Origin: Ascochyta rabiei
Taxonomy: Eukaryota > Ascomycota > Dothideomycetes > Pleosporales > Didymellaceae
Reading direction: 5' to 3'
Length of the DNA stretch: 64,000 nt
Assembly (NCBI RefSeq): GCF_004011695.2
Contig: NC_082408.1
Location: forward strand, 109,501-173,500
Position numbers and translations under genes: made by a program. The notes under the pieces were generated by a model that did no database searches, was not told the DNA's origin, and saw only the letters and a list, made by a program, of their open reading frames with translations. The stretch's first letter is position 1. Each line of letters opens with the position of its first letter. Positions 23,272 through 33,955 of the stretch are shown here, piece by piece.

Positions 23272-24961
23272 ATGGCCACAGAGTCAGCAAAAACCCTCCC
23301 CAGGAGAGACTCGGCCGTCAGCAGCATCAATTCTCCCGAAGATACGTTCCAGGTGGCGCGGCAGTTGGTCAGTGCAGTGGCCAGCTTCAGCTCCGAGGGA
23401 GGATATCAAAAGCTGGCAGAGCTGGTAGATCGCATCCCAAAACTTGAGGCAGAGATACGAGAGAAGAAGAAGGTATTTGATCAGGCTGAAGAAGCTTGGG
23501 AGCGTGAGAAGATGTCCCATGTTGCAGAACGCACGAACAATCTGAAGGGGTACGAAGAGAGAGTTGTTCACTTCGGAGAGGAGAAGGCTGCCTTCGAACA
23601 GCGGGTTGCAGAACTGGAGGCGAGGTTAGTAGATAAAGACAAAGTAGTTGCTCAATTGGAGGAAAAGGCAACAGGTTTCAAAAGTACAGGGCGAAGGTTG
23701 AAAGAGGAGTGGGAAGTGGCGAAAGCCAAGTTGAAGGAAAAAGATAACGAGATCACGCAGTTGAAAACTCAAATACAGGATGACCAGGCCAGGGCCAAGA
23801 AGATTGCCGTGGCACTCAACACATCGCAGGCCGAGACATCCACCCTAAATAGTTCTTTGGAGCACACAAAGCAACACAACGCTCTGCTGGATCAGAACCT
23901 GAAGGTGGTCGAAGCTCGACTGGAAGAGCTAAACAGCTACTTTGCGCGACTGACGGACATCAACGCCGACGAGCTGTAAGTCAACAGTGGTCCGAAGCCC
24001 GATACCGTAACTGACCATCACCAAGGGCGAAAGAATTTAAGAAAATATGGGTATCTGTCACGCTACTGGTCAGGAAATACGTCGGCGAAGACCTACCAGA
24101 CAGTATGCTCGCGGTAAGATTTCCGACTCGAGCCATCGTTCTCGGCCACCGACTCACATCGCGTAGCCAACTTGGGATGCTCTCAACAAAAACCCTATTT
24201 TCCCCGTGGATAAACCGCTGCCCCAGTCCAATTCGGAGGTTGCAAAGGAGCTGCGCATCGTCACAGTACTCTCTATCCTAGCCAACGCCATCAACGAACA
24301 CCTGCTACAACCAACATACCAGTCAATAGACGACCACGGATCGCTCGAAGGCATCCTCTACAACCTCGCCTCCATCGACTCGAAGCGGGAGAGGGCACTG
24401 AGAGCCATGCTCCTCGCCGTCCTCGAGCCCGAACGAGAAGACGCCGAAGACCAGCTAACGAGCCGCGTCGTGGAAGAAGTAATGCGATACAAAGGCGTCT
24501 CGGACGTGATCCGCTCCGATCTCAAAGAAGCGTTTCTGAGCAACCTAGACGACATGTTATGTGACGTGCAGGACATCTGGCAAAAAGCACAGTACAGCAC
24601 GCACGTCTTCGTGTCGAGCTTCGAAGCCACGCAAGCCAGCGAATTCGCCTGGGGAATCCCAATCCCGTCGTCGTCCGACGCCTGCCAGGTCCCCGCGTAC
24701 GTGGACGAAGAGGATGTCGTCGTCTTGTTCCCCAAGATGGCCTGCGTCGGCGACGCGGAGACGCTCATCGCTGCAGGCACGGTGGTGAGGAAGAGCCAGC
24801 TCTACGCTTTCATCAAGGAGGAACGCGCTCGCACTCAGTCTACCGAACCTGGCCCGTCCAGACCGCGGCAGAGAACGGGCAGGGCCGCATCTATAAGCAA
24901 TGGGACGCGGAGTTTTTTAGCTCGGACGATAACCGCTTCCAACGCGCCATCGAGAGGGTGA
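23272..24961 (+). CDS. Coiled-coil protein of unknown function
   Basis: Three exons, 23272-23975, 24026-24113 and 24167-24961, joined at GTAAGT...CAAG and GTAAGA...GTAG introns of 50 and 53 bases, give 528 residues in continuous phase. Roughly residues 55-230 are rich in Glu, Lys, Ala and Leu in heptad-like order (for example KLEAEIREKKKVFDQAEEAW), a long coiled coil. The rest is mixed alpha-like sequence (KEFKKIWVSVTLLVRKYVG) and a short basic, Ser-rich tail (PSRPRQRTGRA). There is no signal peptide or membrane segment. The layout suggests a structural or scaffolding protein, but I do not recognise the family. It is the first intact gene beside the repeat block. Confidence 0.8.
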
Positions 24962-25450
24962 GGGGCGTGTTGAGGTTGGTGAGGCATGTTTAGCTAGACA
25001 GACTTCTTCTTAGGCTAGTTACTGGTTCTGTATGTATGCTTGTGTGTATTTCTTTTACTACAAGTCTGGCTGTGTAGAGGCGTTTAGTACTAGCTGTCTA
25101 CAACATTATTATTTCTGTTACAATCAAGATAGATATTTTACTCTGTTACTAATATGCTTTACTGCGTACTCTCTACTATGAATCTTACATGCATCATCTA
25201 CTTCTTCAAAATGAATATATTTCTGAAGTATGCTTAACAATTTAGTCTAGAGTTTTATCTTAAGTAAGCAATATTAGCGTTACAAGTAATTATGTTGTAC
25301 ATGTCTAGGGCGCGGGTAAGATCTGAATTTAAGTAAAGAATTTTTTACCTACTTCCTCTTCTAGTAGTCTGCCACTCGGATTTGAACTATCATAATGTTG
25401 AGGGCTTGTGTAGTCCGGATCTAGTTGTACAACACGATGATGGTTTGCTT
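24962..25450. other. AT-rich intergenic sequence
   Basis: This holds the 3' flank of the coiled-coil gene and then AT-rich sequence with many TAG, resembling a weakly decayed repeat remnant. No open frame or element structure can be defined. Confidence 0.4.
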
Positions 25451-26164
25451 CTAATTAGCTCCATAGCTCGCAGTAGTGATCTGTAGCGTGAATCCCTGCA
25501 TTCGAAGCGAACTTACAAGATTGATCCTCGCCAGAGCCAACCCAGAAGATGATTCGGCCGCCGGCGTAGTGTGATACCTTGGCATGGGAGATGGCCGCTC
25601 GGAGCTGCCCTGGAATATCAACGCTGCTATTAGGGTAATCGCCACCAAAGCTGAACATTCCGTCAGTAAGTTTGCTGTGTGGCTCGAATCCGAACAGCTG
25701 GACAGCTTTCAGACTCGGGCAGTGTTCGGGCTCAAGTAGTGCAGGAAGCATCCAGATTTACACAGTGGGCGAACCTCGAGGCCAGCGTGCTCGCAGGCTC
25801 TATCTTCACCGGCAGGCAGCGTCATCGCAAAAGAGCAGCGCCTACCTTTCTTCTCGCTCTGTGCAAAATCCTCCCCCACCGTAGGCCAACTGAACACGTT
25901 GACAGGAATCGCGCACCTCGGAGGCGTGCCCGCTCGTCGTCGCGGTCCTGTATTCAAGCAAGCGGACTGGTGTTGTAACGTGGCATTTTTGCGCGTCTTC
26001 GTTTCTTCGACGCATAGCGCTCGGTGTACGGGCTTTGAATGGAAGTCTGAGCGGTGGGCTCGATCGCGGTCCACAGAGCAGGTCGCACAATCGCGTGGTA
26101 GGCTTTTGAATGCAACCACACAGGCGAAGAGCTCGGCAGGAAGAATTTCAACTGGACAAATCAT
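25451..26164 (-). pseudogene. F-box-like gene relic
   Basis: On the minus strand, the stretch from 26164 opens with MICPVEILPAELFACVV, resembling the start of an F-box. The next frame carries SKAYHAIVRPALWTAIEP, the usual continuation of such domains, so a frameshift separates them near 26110. Further down a third piece reads HCPSLKAVQLFGFEPHSK in the frame of 25751-25455. Different pieces in different frames suggest a broken gene rather than a spliced one, since no good splice sites link them. F-box proteins select targets for ubiquitination. The identification is tentative. Confidence 0.3.
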
Positions 26165-26560
26165 AACTGTAGATTAAATGTGTAGGTAGTTTCAAGTGTT
26201 GGGTATTTACGATCCAACGTCAATCGTTATCGTGTGGCAACTCTAAGCGCCACCACAGCCAAATGAGCAGTACTAACTGCCGCGTCGGTCTCATCTTTGC
26301 TAGTGCGAGATAGAGTACAGTATTCTACTCAGCTAGATATAGATGCGTGTGAATAGAGGCCGTACTTAAATGATTCATGTTGCTGGAGTTGTGTGATTGA
26401 ATCGTAGTGTAATTCTAGCAGCCATTACTTATTGCAGTGTATGACGGCATGGAAGACTGTTCGTTTGTGCTCTCGAAGAAGCCCGAACAAGGATGCCTGC
26501 CGCGACGCTGTCTTGGCTATTTATCCACGCTATGTCGTCCACCCTCTCTCCTTGCATGCA
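26165..26560. other. Intergenic region
   Basis: No supported gene is seen here. The side next to 26561 is the 3' flank of the importin gene. Confidence 0.5.
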
Positions 26561-29500
26561 TTACATAATCCCTAGAGCCCCAAATCCCTTCAGCACATCG
26601 CCATCCACCCTGCTTAACCACTCCTCCTGAAACTGCTGATCTCCGCCCGCAGTCTGCACGGCCTGCTGCAGGTGCTCGCGCACGAAAGCGACGAGGTTGA
26701 TCTGGTGCACGGGGTCCGAATACAGGAGGTCACGCTTCCGCACGTCCTCGGGGGCTTCGGGCTCGGTGGGGTTGTAGGGCTCGGGGGGCCAGTACAGTGA
26801 ACTATGCAAGGTAAGTGACTAACACAACGACAACGAGGTGATGATGGGGGTTCGACGTACTCGACACTCTGATCGTCCATGCCATCGAGCAGCTCGCCCA
26901 ACACATCGGTCCACAGCGCCATGAAATTCTGCAGCCGGCCCAGCGCCCATGGCTGGCCTGTCTCGAGGAGTCGGGTTAGCACGAGTGTCATGAGTTTCTT
27001 GCCGGGCGCGTCGCCGATGTTCTCGATGTGGCTAAACCACTCTTCCAGCAGCCAGTCGAGCGTCTTTTGCAGGTCTGCCTCACCGGCGGAGGAAAGGGCT
27101 TCGAGCAGGACATTCGGCGATGCGAGGCCGATGCGCGCGAGGACTGTGAAGTAGTCGGTTTCGACTACGCCGTCGACGGCATGCGAGGGCAGTTCGCGGT
27201 ACGGGCCGTGGGATTGATGGTGGGACCAGGCGCCGTGGAGACCTTGGAGGACCTTGGCGAAGAAGCCGGTCGAGATGAGGTCTTGTGTCAAGACGTGGAC
27301 CGCTGCCTCGCCGCCAACTCCCTCGGCACCGCGAATCACGCACTGCGTCAAGTGCGTCAAGATGCCGTTGGCCTCGGGCTTGAGGTTACCGAGGAGGTCT
27401 GCGAGAGCCTGCAACAAAGCGGACCGAAAATGGTCTGCCAGCACAGAAGCGGGTGCGAGGAGGAGGTAAGCTTCAGTGATCTCGATGGCCTTGCGAAGGG
27501 TGTCGTTGTCCATCGAATACAGAGGAAGAAGATACTGCAGGAGGTTGAGTAGTTCTGGAGGTGTGGGTTCGGGCGCGGAAGGTGTCTGCGCAACGATTGA
27601 CGACCACAGATCGAGTGCGTCTTCGAGGAGGTAGACTTGTGTTTCCGACTCTGGCTCAATGGCGCTCTGGATGATGGGGAGAAACGAGACGTGGAAGGAT
27701 CGGGATTCTGCTTTCATCGCGTTCGTCAGGCGGGCGAGGAGGGTGAGGATGGCTTGCTTCATGAGGTGTTCCTCGCCAGACTGCTCCCAGAGCGGCGGGA
27801 GGAGGGTGACGATGCTGTTGGCGTATGGTGTAATCTGAACTGTCAGTGGTTACCTCCGCATAGCAGATGGTAAACTCACATGATACTCGAGTCTCTCTAC
27901 TATGATACTAATGGTGTTGAGAAGGGCCATCTTCGTGTCTGGCAGATCGACCTCTCGCACAAGCGCCATCAGCCTCTCGAGTGTAGTCGGCGCATACGGT
28001 AGGAAGTTGTTGGCATGGAACTCCCACTCGTCAGCAATGTCCTTGAATCGCCGTCCAGCAGTAACGCGAACGACTTGGTCGTTAAGTGGGTCGCTCGTGT
28101 CCAGCAGGTGTTGGAAGATCTGATACACAATCGGCTTCTTCTCTTGGGCGATCTTAATGGCGATCCACTGCGAGATGACAATGGCGATGCGGCGGCGGAT
28201 GATGTTGAAGCCAGGCTTCTGCTTGCCTACTTCAGCGACAAGCGTGTTTTGGAGAAAAGCATCAAAGTCGAGCTGGTCGTGCAGTATGTCAGCAGCAAGA
28301 CCGATGGCGGTGTAGACCGAGTCCTTGAACAGAATGTCTTCATTCTCCGGTGCTGTGAGGGTCAGTAGGCGTGCAAGTGTGGACAGCGGCGCGACTCACT
28401 GGCAACAGAGTAGAAGACTTGGAGCAGCGGCTGGACGATCAAATCTTTGAAATTCTTTGCGAGGTCTAGGAACAGCTTCTCAGCGCAAGGGCGAATGGCG
28501 AACTCCCAATCCTCAGCGCCTTCTTCCCTCTTCTCCCAATCGTCGGGCTCTTCTTCCCACATGCGCAAGTCGCTCGGCCGGAAGACGAAGAAGCGCGTGA
28601 CCAGGGTTGAGATCATCTCACGTACAAGATCGTCTGTGAGGAGCTCCAGCTTGACGGCCTGCGTGGCTTGGAACCGCTCGTCTTTCTCCTGCTGCTGCTT
28701 GTACTTGAAGGTCTGCGTGGGGTAAAAGACTATCTTCACACACGCGCGTATCAAGAGAAGGCCCTTTAGGCCGAGTCGTTCGAGCACGGGCGGCTCGTCT
28801 TCTGCGTCCCCGTCTGTGCCCATCTGCGCGGCGTCGAGCGACTTGGAGCCCCATGTCTCACCTAGTCGCGCAATCAGGGTCCAGTAGTCGCGCACAAGAG
28901 GAATTGAGTTGGGTAGTAGCACGAAGCTGGCAGGGTGCGTAAGGGCCATGTTTAGGTGGAGCTTGGAGAGCTGCATCAAGTGTTTCTCGATCCAGCTCTG
29001 CACGCTCTCCCCAAGCGGCGAGTTCTCAGCAGACACGTACTGGAAGAAGTGGCCAAAGTGCGATCGCGTCAGTGTCCAGAACTGCTGCACGTCCTTCTCC
29101 CTGCCTGGGAACTCGTAGCCGGCAACGAGCAGTCTACGAATAATCTTGATGGCGATCAAGCTGTGCTCGATGCTCTCAAGGGCGCCTCCTTCCCCCTCGC
29201 CGGCGTCGCGCAGGAGCGACTGCCATGTCTGTACCTTGTTCACGTAGATGGTGGCGAGGACATTGAAGATGTCGGGTGCGACCGTGTGCAGGCTCTGGCG
29301 CGTCCGCAGCAGGCGGCCCGTCGACAACTCCTTGACGATGTACAGCAGGACGAGGAGGGCGCGGGGCAGCTGCAGGCGGTAGGCGCCGGGGTCGGTCGAG
29401 GCGCGGAGGATGTGCAGGAGCTGCTGGAAGAGGTCTGGCCTGGTACCATCAGCACTGCACGTGTTGCATAGACGGCCCCTTACCAGTCGTTGGGGAACTC

Positions 29501-29893
29501 GAATCGGACAATCTTGGCGACGACAAGGGCGTTCTGCAGGGCCAGTCGCTGGTCGGCCTCGTGGACGGCGCTCTCGAGCAGGCGGGCGCGGATGGCGGCC
29601 TTGTCTTCTTTTGGGACGACGTTGGTGGCCGTCTTGCGCCAGTACTTGTCGATGCCGTTCTTGAGCTGGATGGCGGCCAGATAGCGGACCTCGAGGGGCA
29701 GCGACTTGTCGAGGAAGACGGTCTGCAGCAGCGGGTAGAAGGCGCGGGCCTTTTCCCACGCCTGCAGCTGCTTGGTGCCTGTCTGGATCTGCTGCGGGTC
29801 GGTGGAGGCGGCCGAGCGCAGGACGTGGAACAAGAGGCCCTCGGTGAGGGGATTGGCCTCGCCGGGCACTTCTATGCCGAACTCGACGTTCAT
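26561..29893 (-). CDS. Importin-11 / Kap120-type karyopherin beta
   Basis: Five exons on the minus strand, 29893-29484, 29439-28400, 28352-27880, 27834-26861 and 26801-26561, give 1045 residues. All four introns are 44-59 bases with GT...AG ends. The N-terminus holds an importin-beta N-terminal region: a short helix pair, then VRYLAAIQLKNGIDKYWRKT and a VRFEFPNDWPDLF motif typical of the family. The remainder is helical repeat sequence. Length fits Kap120 (about 1030 residues) and human importin-11. These carry cargo through nuclear pores and release it on binding RanGTP. The short acidic stretch DGDAEDE lies near the middle. It is divergent from the peroxin-2 gene, sharing an upstream region with a 7-base minisatellite. 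Confidence 0.9.
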
Positions 29894-29959
29894 GGCGGGG
29901 TGTCGGTGTTGCGGGGCAGCGAGAGGGCGAGTGGGGGGTGTGGAGAGGAGGGATGTGGT

Positions 29960-30057
29960 GTGTGGCGTGTGGTGTGTGGCGTGTGGCGTGTGGCGTGTGG
30001 CGTGTGGCGTGTGGCGTGTGGCGTGTGGCGTGTGGCGTGTGGCGTGTGGCGTGTGGC
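29960..30057. repeat. Minisatellite, GTGTGGC x 14
   Basis: Fourteen tandem 7-base units GTGTGGC (the second is GTGTGGT) lie 67 bases upstream of the importin ATG. They lie inside the 467-base space between two divergent start codons. Being 7 bases long, the unit opens all three frames and so creates long false reading frames there. Confidence 0.95.
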
Positions 30058-30360
30058 GTGGGGTTGGGCGCCTGCTCACCCAGGCTGGTTGGGCGTGAGC
30101 GTGGCAATGGCAGTCAGGACGTGACCTTGTTTGGCTGTTTGGTGTTGACTGGTTACCTACCGCCTGCGCGCGCGATCGGCAGGACCCTGGCTCGGCTAGA
30201 CTTGCCGTTGCCACTGCGCGACGCGACGCAACCTCGGTCCGGCGCATCACCCCATCCATCGCCCATCGCCCATCGCCCGTGCTCGACGTGTGCACGCAGC
30301 CTCCCTCCACCTCCACGACACACAGGCAGCCCCGCCGCGCGCAGCCATGACAAGATAGCC

Positions 30361-32040
30361 ATGCCCGCCGCCGACTTCGCCGCCGCCCAGGAACGCATCG
30401 CCGCCCGCCGCGCCCAACGCGCCGCCCACGCCCGCACGCAGCTCGCCTCCCCACCGCCCTCGCCCGCCCTCGCCCGCCTGCCCTTCCCCCTCAACCGCCT
30501 GAGCGCCGCCGGCTTCGGCGCGTGGGACGCCGCCAAGGGCCGCGAGGGCACGCGTCCAGCATTCCGAGTCGGGCAGCTGGACGCCGAGCTGCTCGACGAC
30601 GAGCTACTGGCGCTGCTCAAGGGCCAGCTCGGCGAGGGCCTCAAGTACTTCGGCGCCCACCTGCCGGACACATACGCGCCCGAGGTGCTGCTGGCGCTGC
30701 GCGTGGTCCTGTTCAAGCTCGGCCTCTGGAACAACCACGCCAGCTACGGCGCCCACCTGCAGGGCCTGCGCTACTCCGACGCCCGCTCGTCCGCCCCGAG
30801 CCGCCCGCCGCCCAGGCCGTGGCAGAAGGCGGCCTACGGGCTGGTGACGATTGGGGGGCGGTACGCCTGGAGCAAGTGGGAGGCCCATCTGCTGGCGGCC
30901 GAGGAAGACTCCGCACGCCCGCACACCGCCCGCCTCGGCTTCCTCGCCCGCGCAACCGAGGCGCTGGCCAACGCGCACGACGTCGCCTCGCTGGCCTCGT
31001 TCCTCGTCTTCCTCGCCAACGGCCGCTACCGGACGCTGACCGACCGGCTGTTGCGCCTGCGCCTGACGCCGACCTCGCACTCGACCTCGCGCGACGTCTC
31101 GTTCGAGTACCTCAACCGGCAGCTGGTATGGCACGCCTTCACCGAGTTCCTCCTGTTCCTGCTCCCGCTCGTCGGCATCACCCGCTGGCGCCGCATCCTC
31201 TCGCGCTCCGTCCGCCGTCTGCGCACCGCCTTTCTATCCCTCGTGGGCCGCCGCTCCCCATCTTCCGCCTCCCGCGACCACGCCGACGACACCGACTCCC
31301 CAAACTCGGGGCCCCTCGCCTTCCTGCCCGACCGCACCTGCGCCATCTGCTACCACGGCCAGAACCCCTCGACCTCGTCAGAAGCCGACACGCTCACCCA
31401 CTCCGCCAGCAGCGGCGGCGGTGGTGGCGTCGTCGGCTCCGCAGCCACCGACATCACGAACCCGTATGCCGCCGACTGCGGCTGCCTGTACTGCTTCGCC
31501 TGCCTCGCGCAGCGCATCGCCGGTGAAGAGGGCGAGGGCTGGTCGTGTCTGCGGTGCGGCGCCGTAGTGCAAGCGTGCGCGCCGTGGGAGGGCGACGTCG
31601 TCCCCTCGAAGACCGCACCGCGCATCTCGTCTCCGTCTCGCGATTCAAAACACCCACATCTGCACAGAGAGAGTGGGAGTGGGAGTGCAATTGCGAAATC
31701 CGTCCTCTTTGCCCAAGACGAAGGAGAGGAAGATGAAGAGGAAGAGGAAGAGGAAGATGAAGATGAAGAGCTCGATACACACACAGATACAGATACAGAC
31801 ACCAACCCACCACTCCAGCACATCCCTCCCTCGCCTCTCGAGACGGACGCCCTGCTAGAGACAACACACGCCCTCGATCTCGGCGACAGTCTAGCTTTCA
31901 CCGAGACGTCGGCCTGGGCTCATGCCAGCGATGACGATGACGAAGACGAAGACGAGGACGAAGACGAGCAGAGCGAGGAGTACGACGAAGACGAGGGGGA
32001 GGAGGGGGAGGAACTGGAGGCTGACTATGAGGGCATGTAG
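30361..32040 (+). CDS. PEX2: Peroxin-2-like peroxisomal RING E3 ligase subunit
   Basis: A single exon encodes 559 residues from the first in-frame ATG after the minisatellite. Residues about 60-290 form the Pex2/Pex12 N-terminal membrane region, with FVRGQ-like sequence (FRVGQLDAELLDDELL), FKLGLWNNHASYGAHLQGLRY and hydrophobic TEFLLFLLPLVG. A RING follows: CAIC, then after a Gly-rich insert CGCLYCFACL and CLRC. Pex2 with Pex10 and Pex12 ubiquitinates the import receptor Pex5 in the peroxisome membrane. The last 130 or so residues are very acidic (EEDEEEEEEEDEDEEL and a second Asp/Glu block), which is unusual for Pex2. The RING loop between CAIC and the second Cys pair is long. GC content is markedly high over the first 1.2 kb. 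Confidence 0.85.
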   Translation: MPAADFAAAQERIAARRAQRAAHARTQLASPPPSPALARLPFPLNRLSAAGFGAWDAAKGREGTRPAFRVGQLDAELLDDELLALLKGQLGEGLKYFGAHLPDTYAPEVLLALRVVLFKLGLWNNHASYGAHLQGLRYSDARSSAPSRPPPRPWQKAAYGLVTIGGRYAWSKWEAHLLAAEEDSARPHTARLGFLARATEALANAHDVASLASFLVFLANGRYRTLTDRLLRLRLTPTSHSTSRDVSFEYLNRQLVWHAFTEFLLFLLPLVGITRWRRILSRSVRRLRTAFLSLVGRRSPSSASRDHADDTDSPNSGPLAFLPDRTCAICYHGQNPSTSSEADTLTHSASSGGGGGVVGSAATDITNPYAADCGCLYCFACLAQRIAGEEGEGWSCLRCGAVVQACAPWEGDVVPSKTAPRISSPSRDSKHPHLHRESGSGSAIAKSVLFAQDEGEEDEEEEEEEDEDEELDTHTDTDTDTNPPLQHIPPSPLETDALLETTHALDLGDSLAFTETSAWAHASDDDDEDEDEDEDEQSEEYDEDEGEEGEELEADYEGM

Positions 32041-32930
32041 CCGGTGTTACTCCATCGGGTGAAGGGTGGGTGGTGATGAGTGGGTGTGCGAGTGTGCGAG
32101 TTTGCGAGTAATGGATTTGGGATGGGATGGGATACCAGATAATAGGATAGGACAGGATAGGATAGGATAGGACACAAGGTAGCATAGAGTGCCAGCTACC
32201 ACTGCACTCACATCAGCCGTTGAAACACTGCCCAAACCAAAGCAGAACTGATGACAGCCATGCATGCGTGAGAAGAAGGGGGCGTTGGATGAGTACAGCT
32301 ATACCTAAGAGAAGTGGGAGTGGGAGATGCGCGGCAGGTGGTCAGACGAACAAGCACAGACATGGACATCTGTCAGTCTGCGTGTCTTATGCATGCGTGA
32401 GAGAGGTGGGCGTTGGATGAGTACAGCCATGCCTAAGAGAAGTAGGAGTAGGAGATGCATGGCAGGTGGTTAGACGAACAAGGTTAGACGAACAAGCATA
32501 GACATGGACATCTGTCAGTCTGCCTATCTTATGCATGCGTGAGAAAGGTGGGCGTTGGATGAGTACAGCCATGCCTAAGAGAAGTAGGAGTAGGAGATGC
32601 ATGGCAGGTGGTTAGACGAACAAGGTTAGACGAACAAGCATAGACATGGACATCTGTCGCTCTGCGTGTCTGTCCAACAGGCTTGATTCGGCGCTACTTT
32701 ATATTCCCCTTCTCTCGCTATCCATCCACGGCCTGCTTCCTGGACCCAACTACGCTTACACGCGCACGCCTCGGCCTGCACGTCACGTGTTCTAGGCACG
32801 CGCCAGCCTGGTTCGCTTCCTGTGAAGCTGGACTTGAGGTGGGGTGGACAGGTGCTTTCATGAGCAGTGTTGGATGCTGCATCCGTGACATTTTACTTGG
32901 TAACCACACTTCAACGACACACGCACACGA
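32041..32930. other. Intergenic region with tandem repeats
   Basis: It lies between convergent genes. It holds GATAG/GGATA-type short repeats (32120-32175) and a three-copy minisatellite (32261-32672), listed separately. No gene is supported. Confidence 0.6.
32261..32672. repeat. Three-copy minisatellite, 129-142-base unit
   Basis: Copies start at 32261, 32390 and 32532 with TGCATGCGTGAGA and contain GATGAGTACAGC, GGCAGGTGGT and GACATGGACATCTGTC in the same order. Copies 2 and 3 are 13 bases longer because the piece GGTTAGACGAACAA is doubled in them. Copies 2 and 3 are nearly identical, copy 1 less so, pointing to a recent second duplication. Confidence 0.95.
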
Positions 32931-33955
32931 CTACGCCCTCGCAAACTCGGCAAAACGCGGGAGACGCGCCATCTTCTCCTCCGGGCTGGTGCTGTCGTCG
33001 AAGAAGACGAGCTTGATGTTGGCGTTCTTCTTGCTCTTCTTGTCCTCCTTCTTGTCGCCCCCTGCCGCCTCGTGCGCCACCGACCCAATGAGGTCGTCGA
33101 CCGACGCGTGTATGGCTGCTGGGTCCGAGCCGTTCTGGGCAAGGGCTGGCGGCGCGCCGAAACCTGGTCGCGGTGGCAAAGCAGCGGGCTGCCCTGGGAT
33201 GCTGCCTGGCCGCGCGGGTATGGCGCTGTTTGTGGGGAAGGGCTGTGGAGGGTAGGCGGGCGCGCCAGGGAAGGCTGCAGGGAGTGCGCCGTAGGGCGGC
33301 GCTGCTGCTGCTGCTGCTGCTGCTGCGGGGGGGGTCTGGAGTCTGTCAGCCGTGTGCATCCGTGTCAGCAGTTCGCGTCGTACTGGGTTCGGCGGTGCAA
33401 CGTCAGCAGGCGGCGCGGGCAGGATGCCGTTCTGGCGGTCGTGTCTGAACTTGTTGGCGCGCTCCTCGATCTCGTCCAGGCTCTCGTTGACCTTCTTGCG
33501 CTTGTTGGGCAGCGCCTGGCCGTTCGCGTACTGGCCACGCACGGGGTTGCCCGTCAGGCGAGCGCGCTCCTCCTCCTCGGCGAAGTGCTTCTGGGTGACT
33601 TGCTGGTTGTGCTGGTCGAGGATCTCGGCGGGGACGCCCTCCATGCCGAAGATCTCAATGTCCAGACCCTGGCGCCCGCCGATGGCGTTCTCGACGTGTG
33701 TGAGGTTCTCCTTGTGCACCTGGTTCATGTGCACCGACAGGCCTGGCGTGTCAGCACGTGCATCGATCTTGGGAGAGTGGGCGCAGTACCTCCCGCCGTG
33801 TTCAGCCGTCTCCCACAGCGGTCGCATTTGAAGTGCTTCGCCTTCTGGTGTGAGATGAGGATCTTCAGATCGTCAAAGTCGCGCTCGCAGTAGAAGCACC
33901 ATGGCCGCTCGAGCTTCTGGTTGAGGTCCGGATATCTCTTGCGCTTCTTCGTCAT
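32931..33955 (-). CDS. BuGZ/ZNF207-like C2H2 zinc-finger protein
   Basis: Two exons, 33955-33790 and 33742-32931, joined over a 47-base GTACTG...CCAG intron, give 325 residues. Two linked zinc fingers at the N-terminus ([20 protein letters not shown] with a following His, then [20 protein letters not shown]) and the next segment [17 protein letters not shown] are characteristic of the BuGZ/ZNF207 family. The C-terminal half is rich in Pro, Ala and Gly, with a nine-residue Ala run coded by a GCT/GCC-type triplet repeat (33301-33330). Animal members bind microtubules and Bub3 at kinetochores and act with splicing factors. I could not identify the Bub3-binding GLEBS motif here. The intron splits the second finger. 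Confidence 0.8.

Noticed and set aside
25370..25440. tRNA-like sequence with GGATTTGAACTA on the plus strand
   Set aside because: The T-stem does not pair and no acceptor or anticodon arm can be formed.
29938..30360. N-terminal extension of PEX2 from an ATG-like start at 29938
   Set aside because: The added 141 residues are mostly translation of the 7-base minisatellite, which is open in all frames.
30522..31526. Second long plus-strand frame of 334 codons inside PEX2
   Set aside because: It is an out-of-frame shadow caused by very high GC content, rich in Arg, Ala and Pro with no domain.
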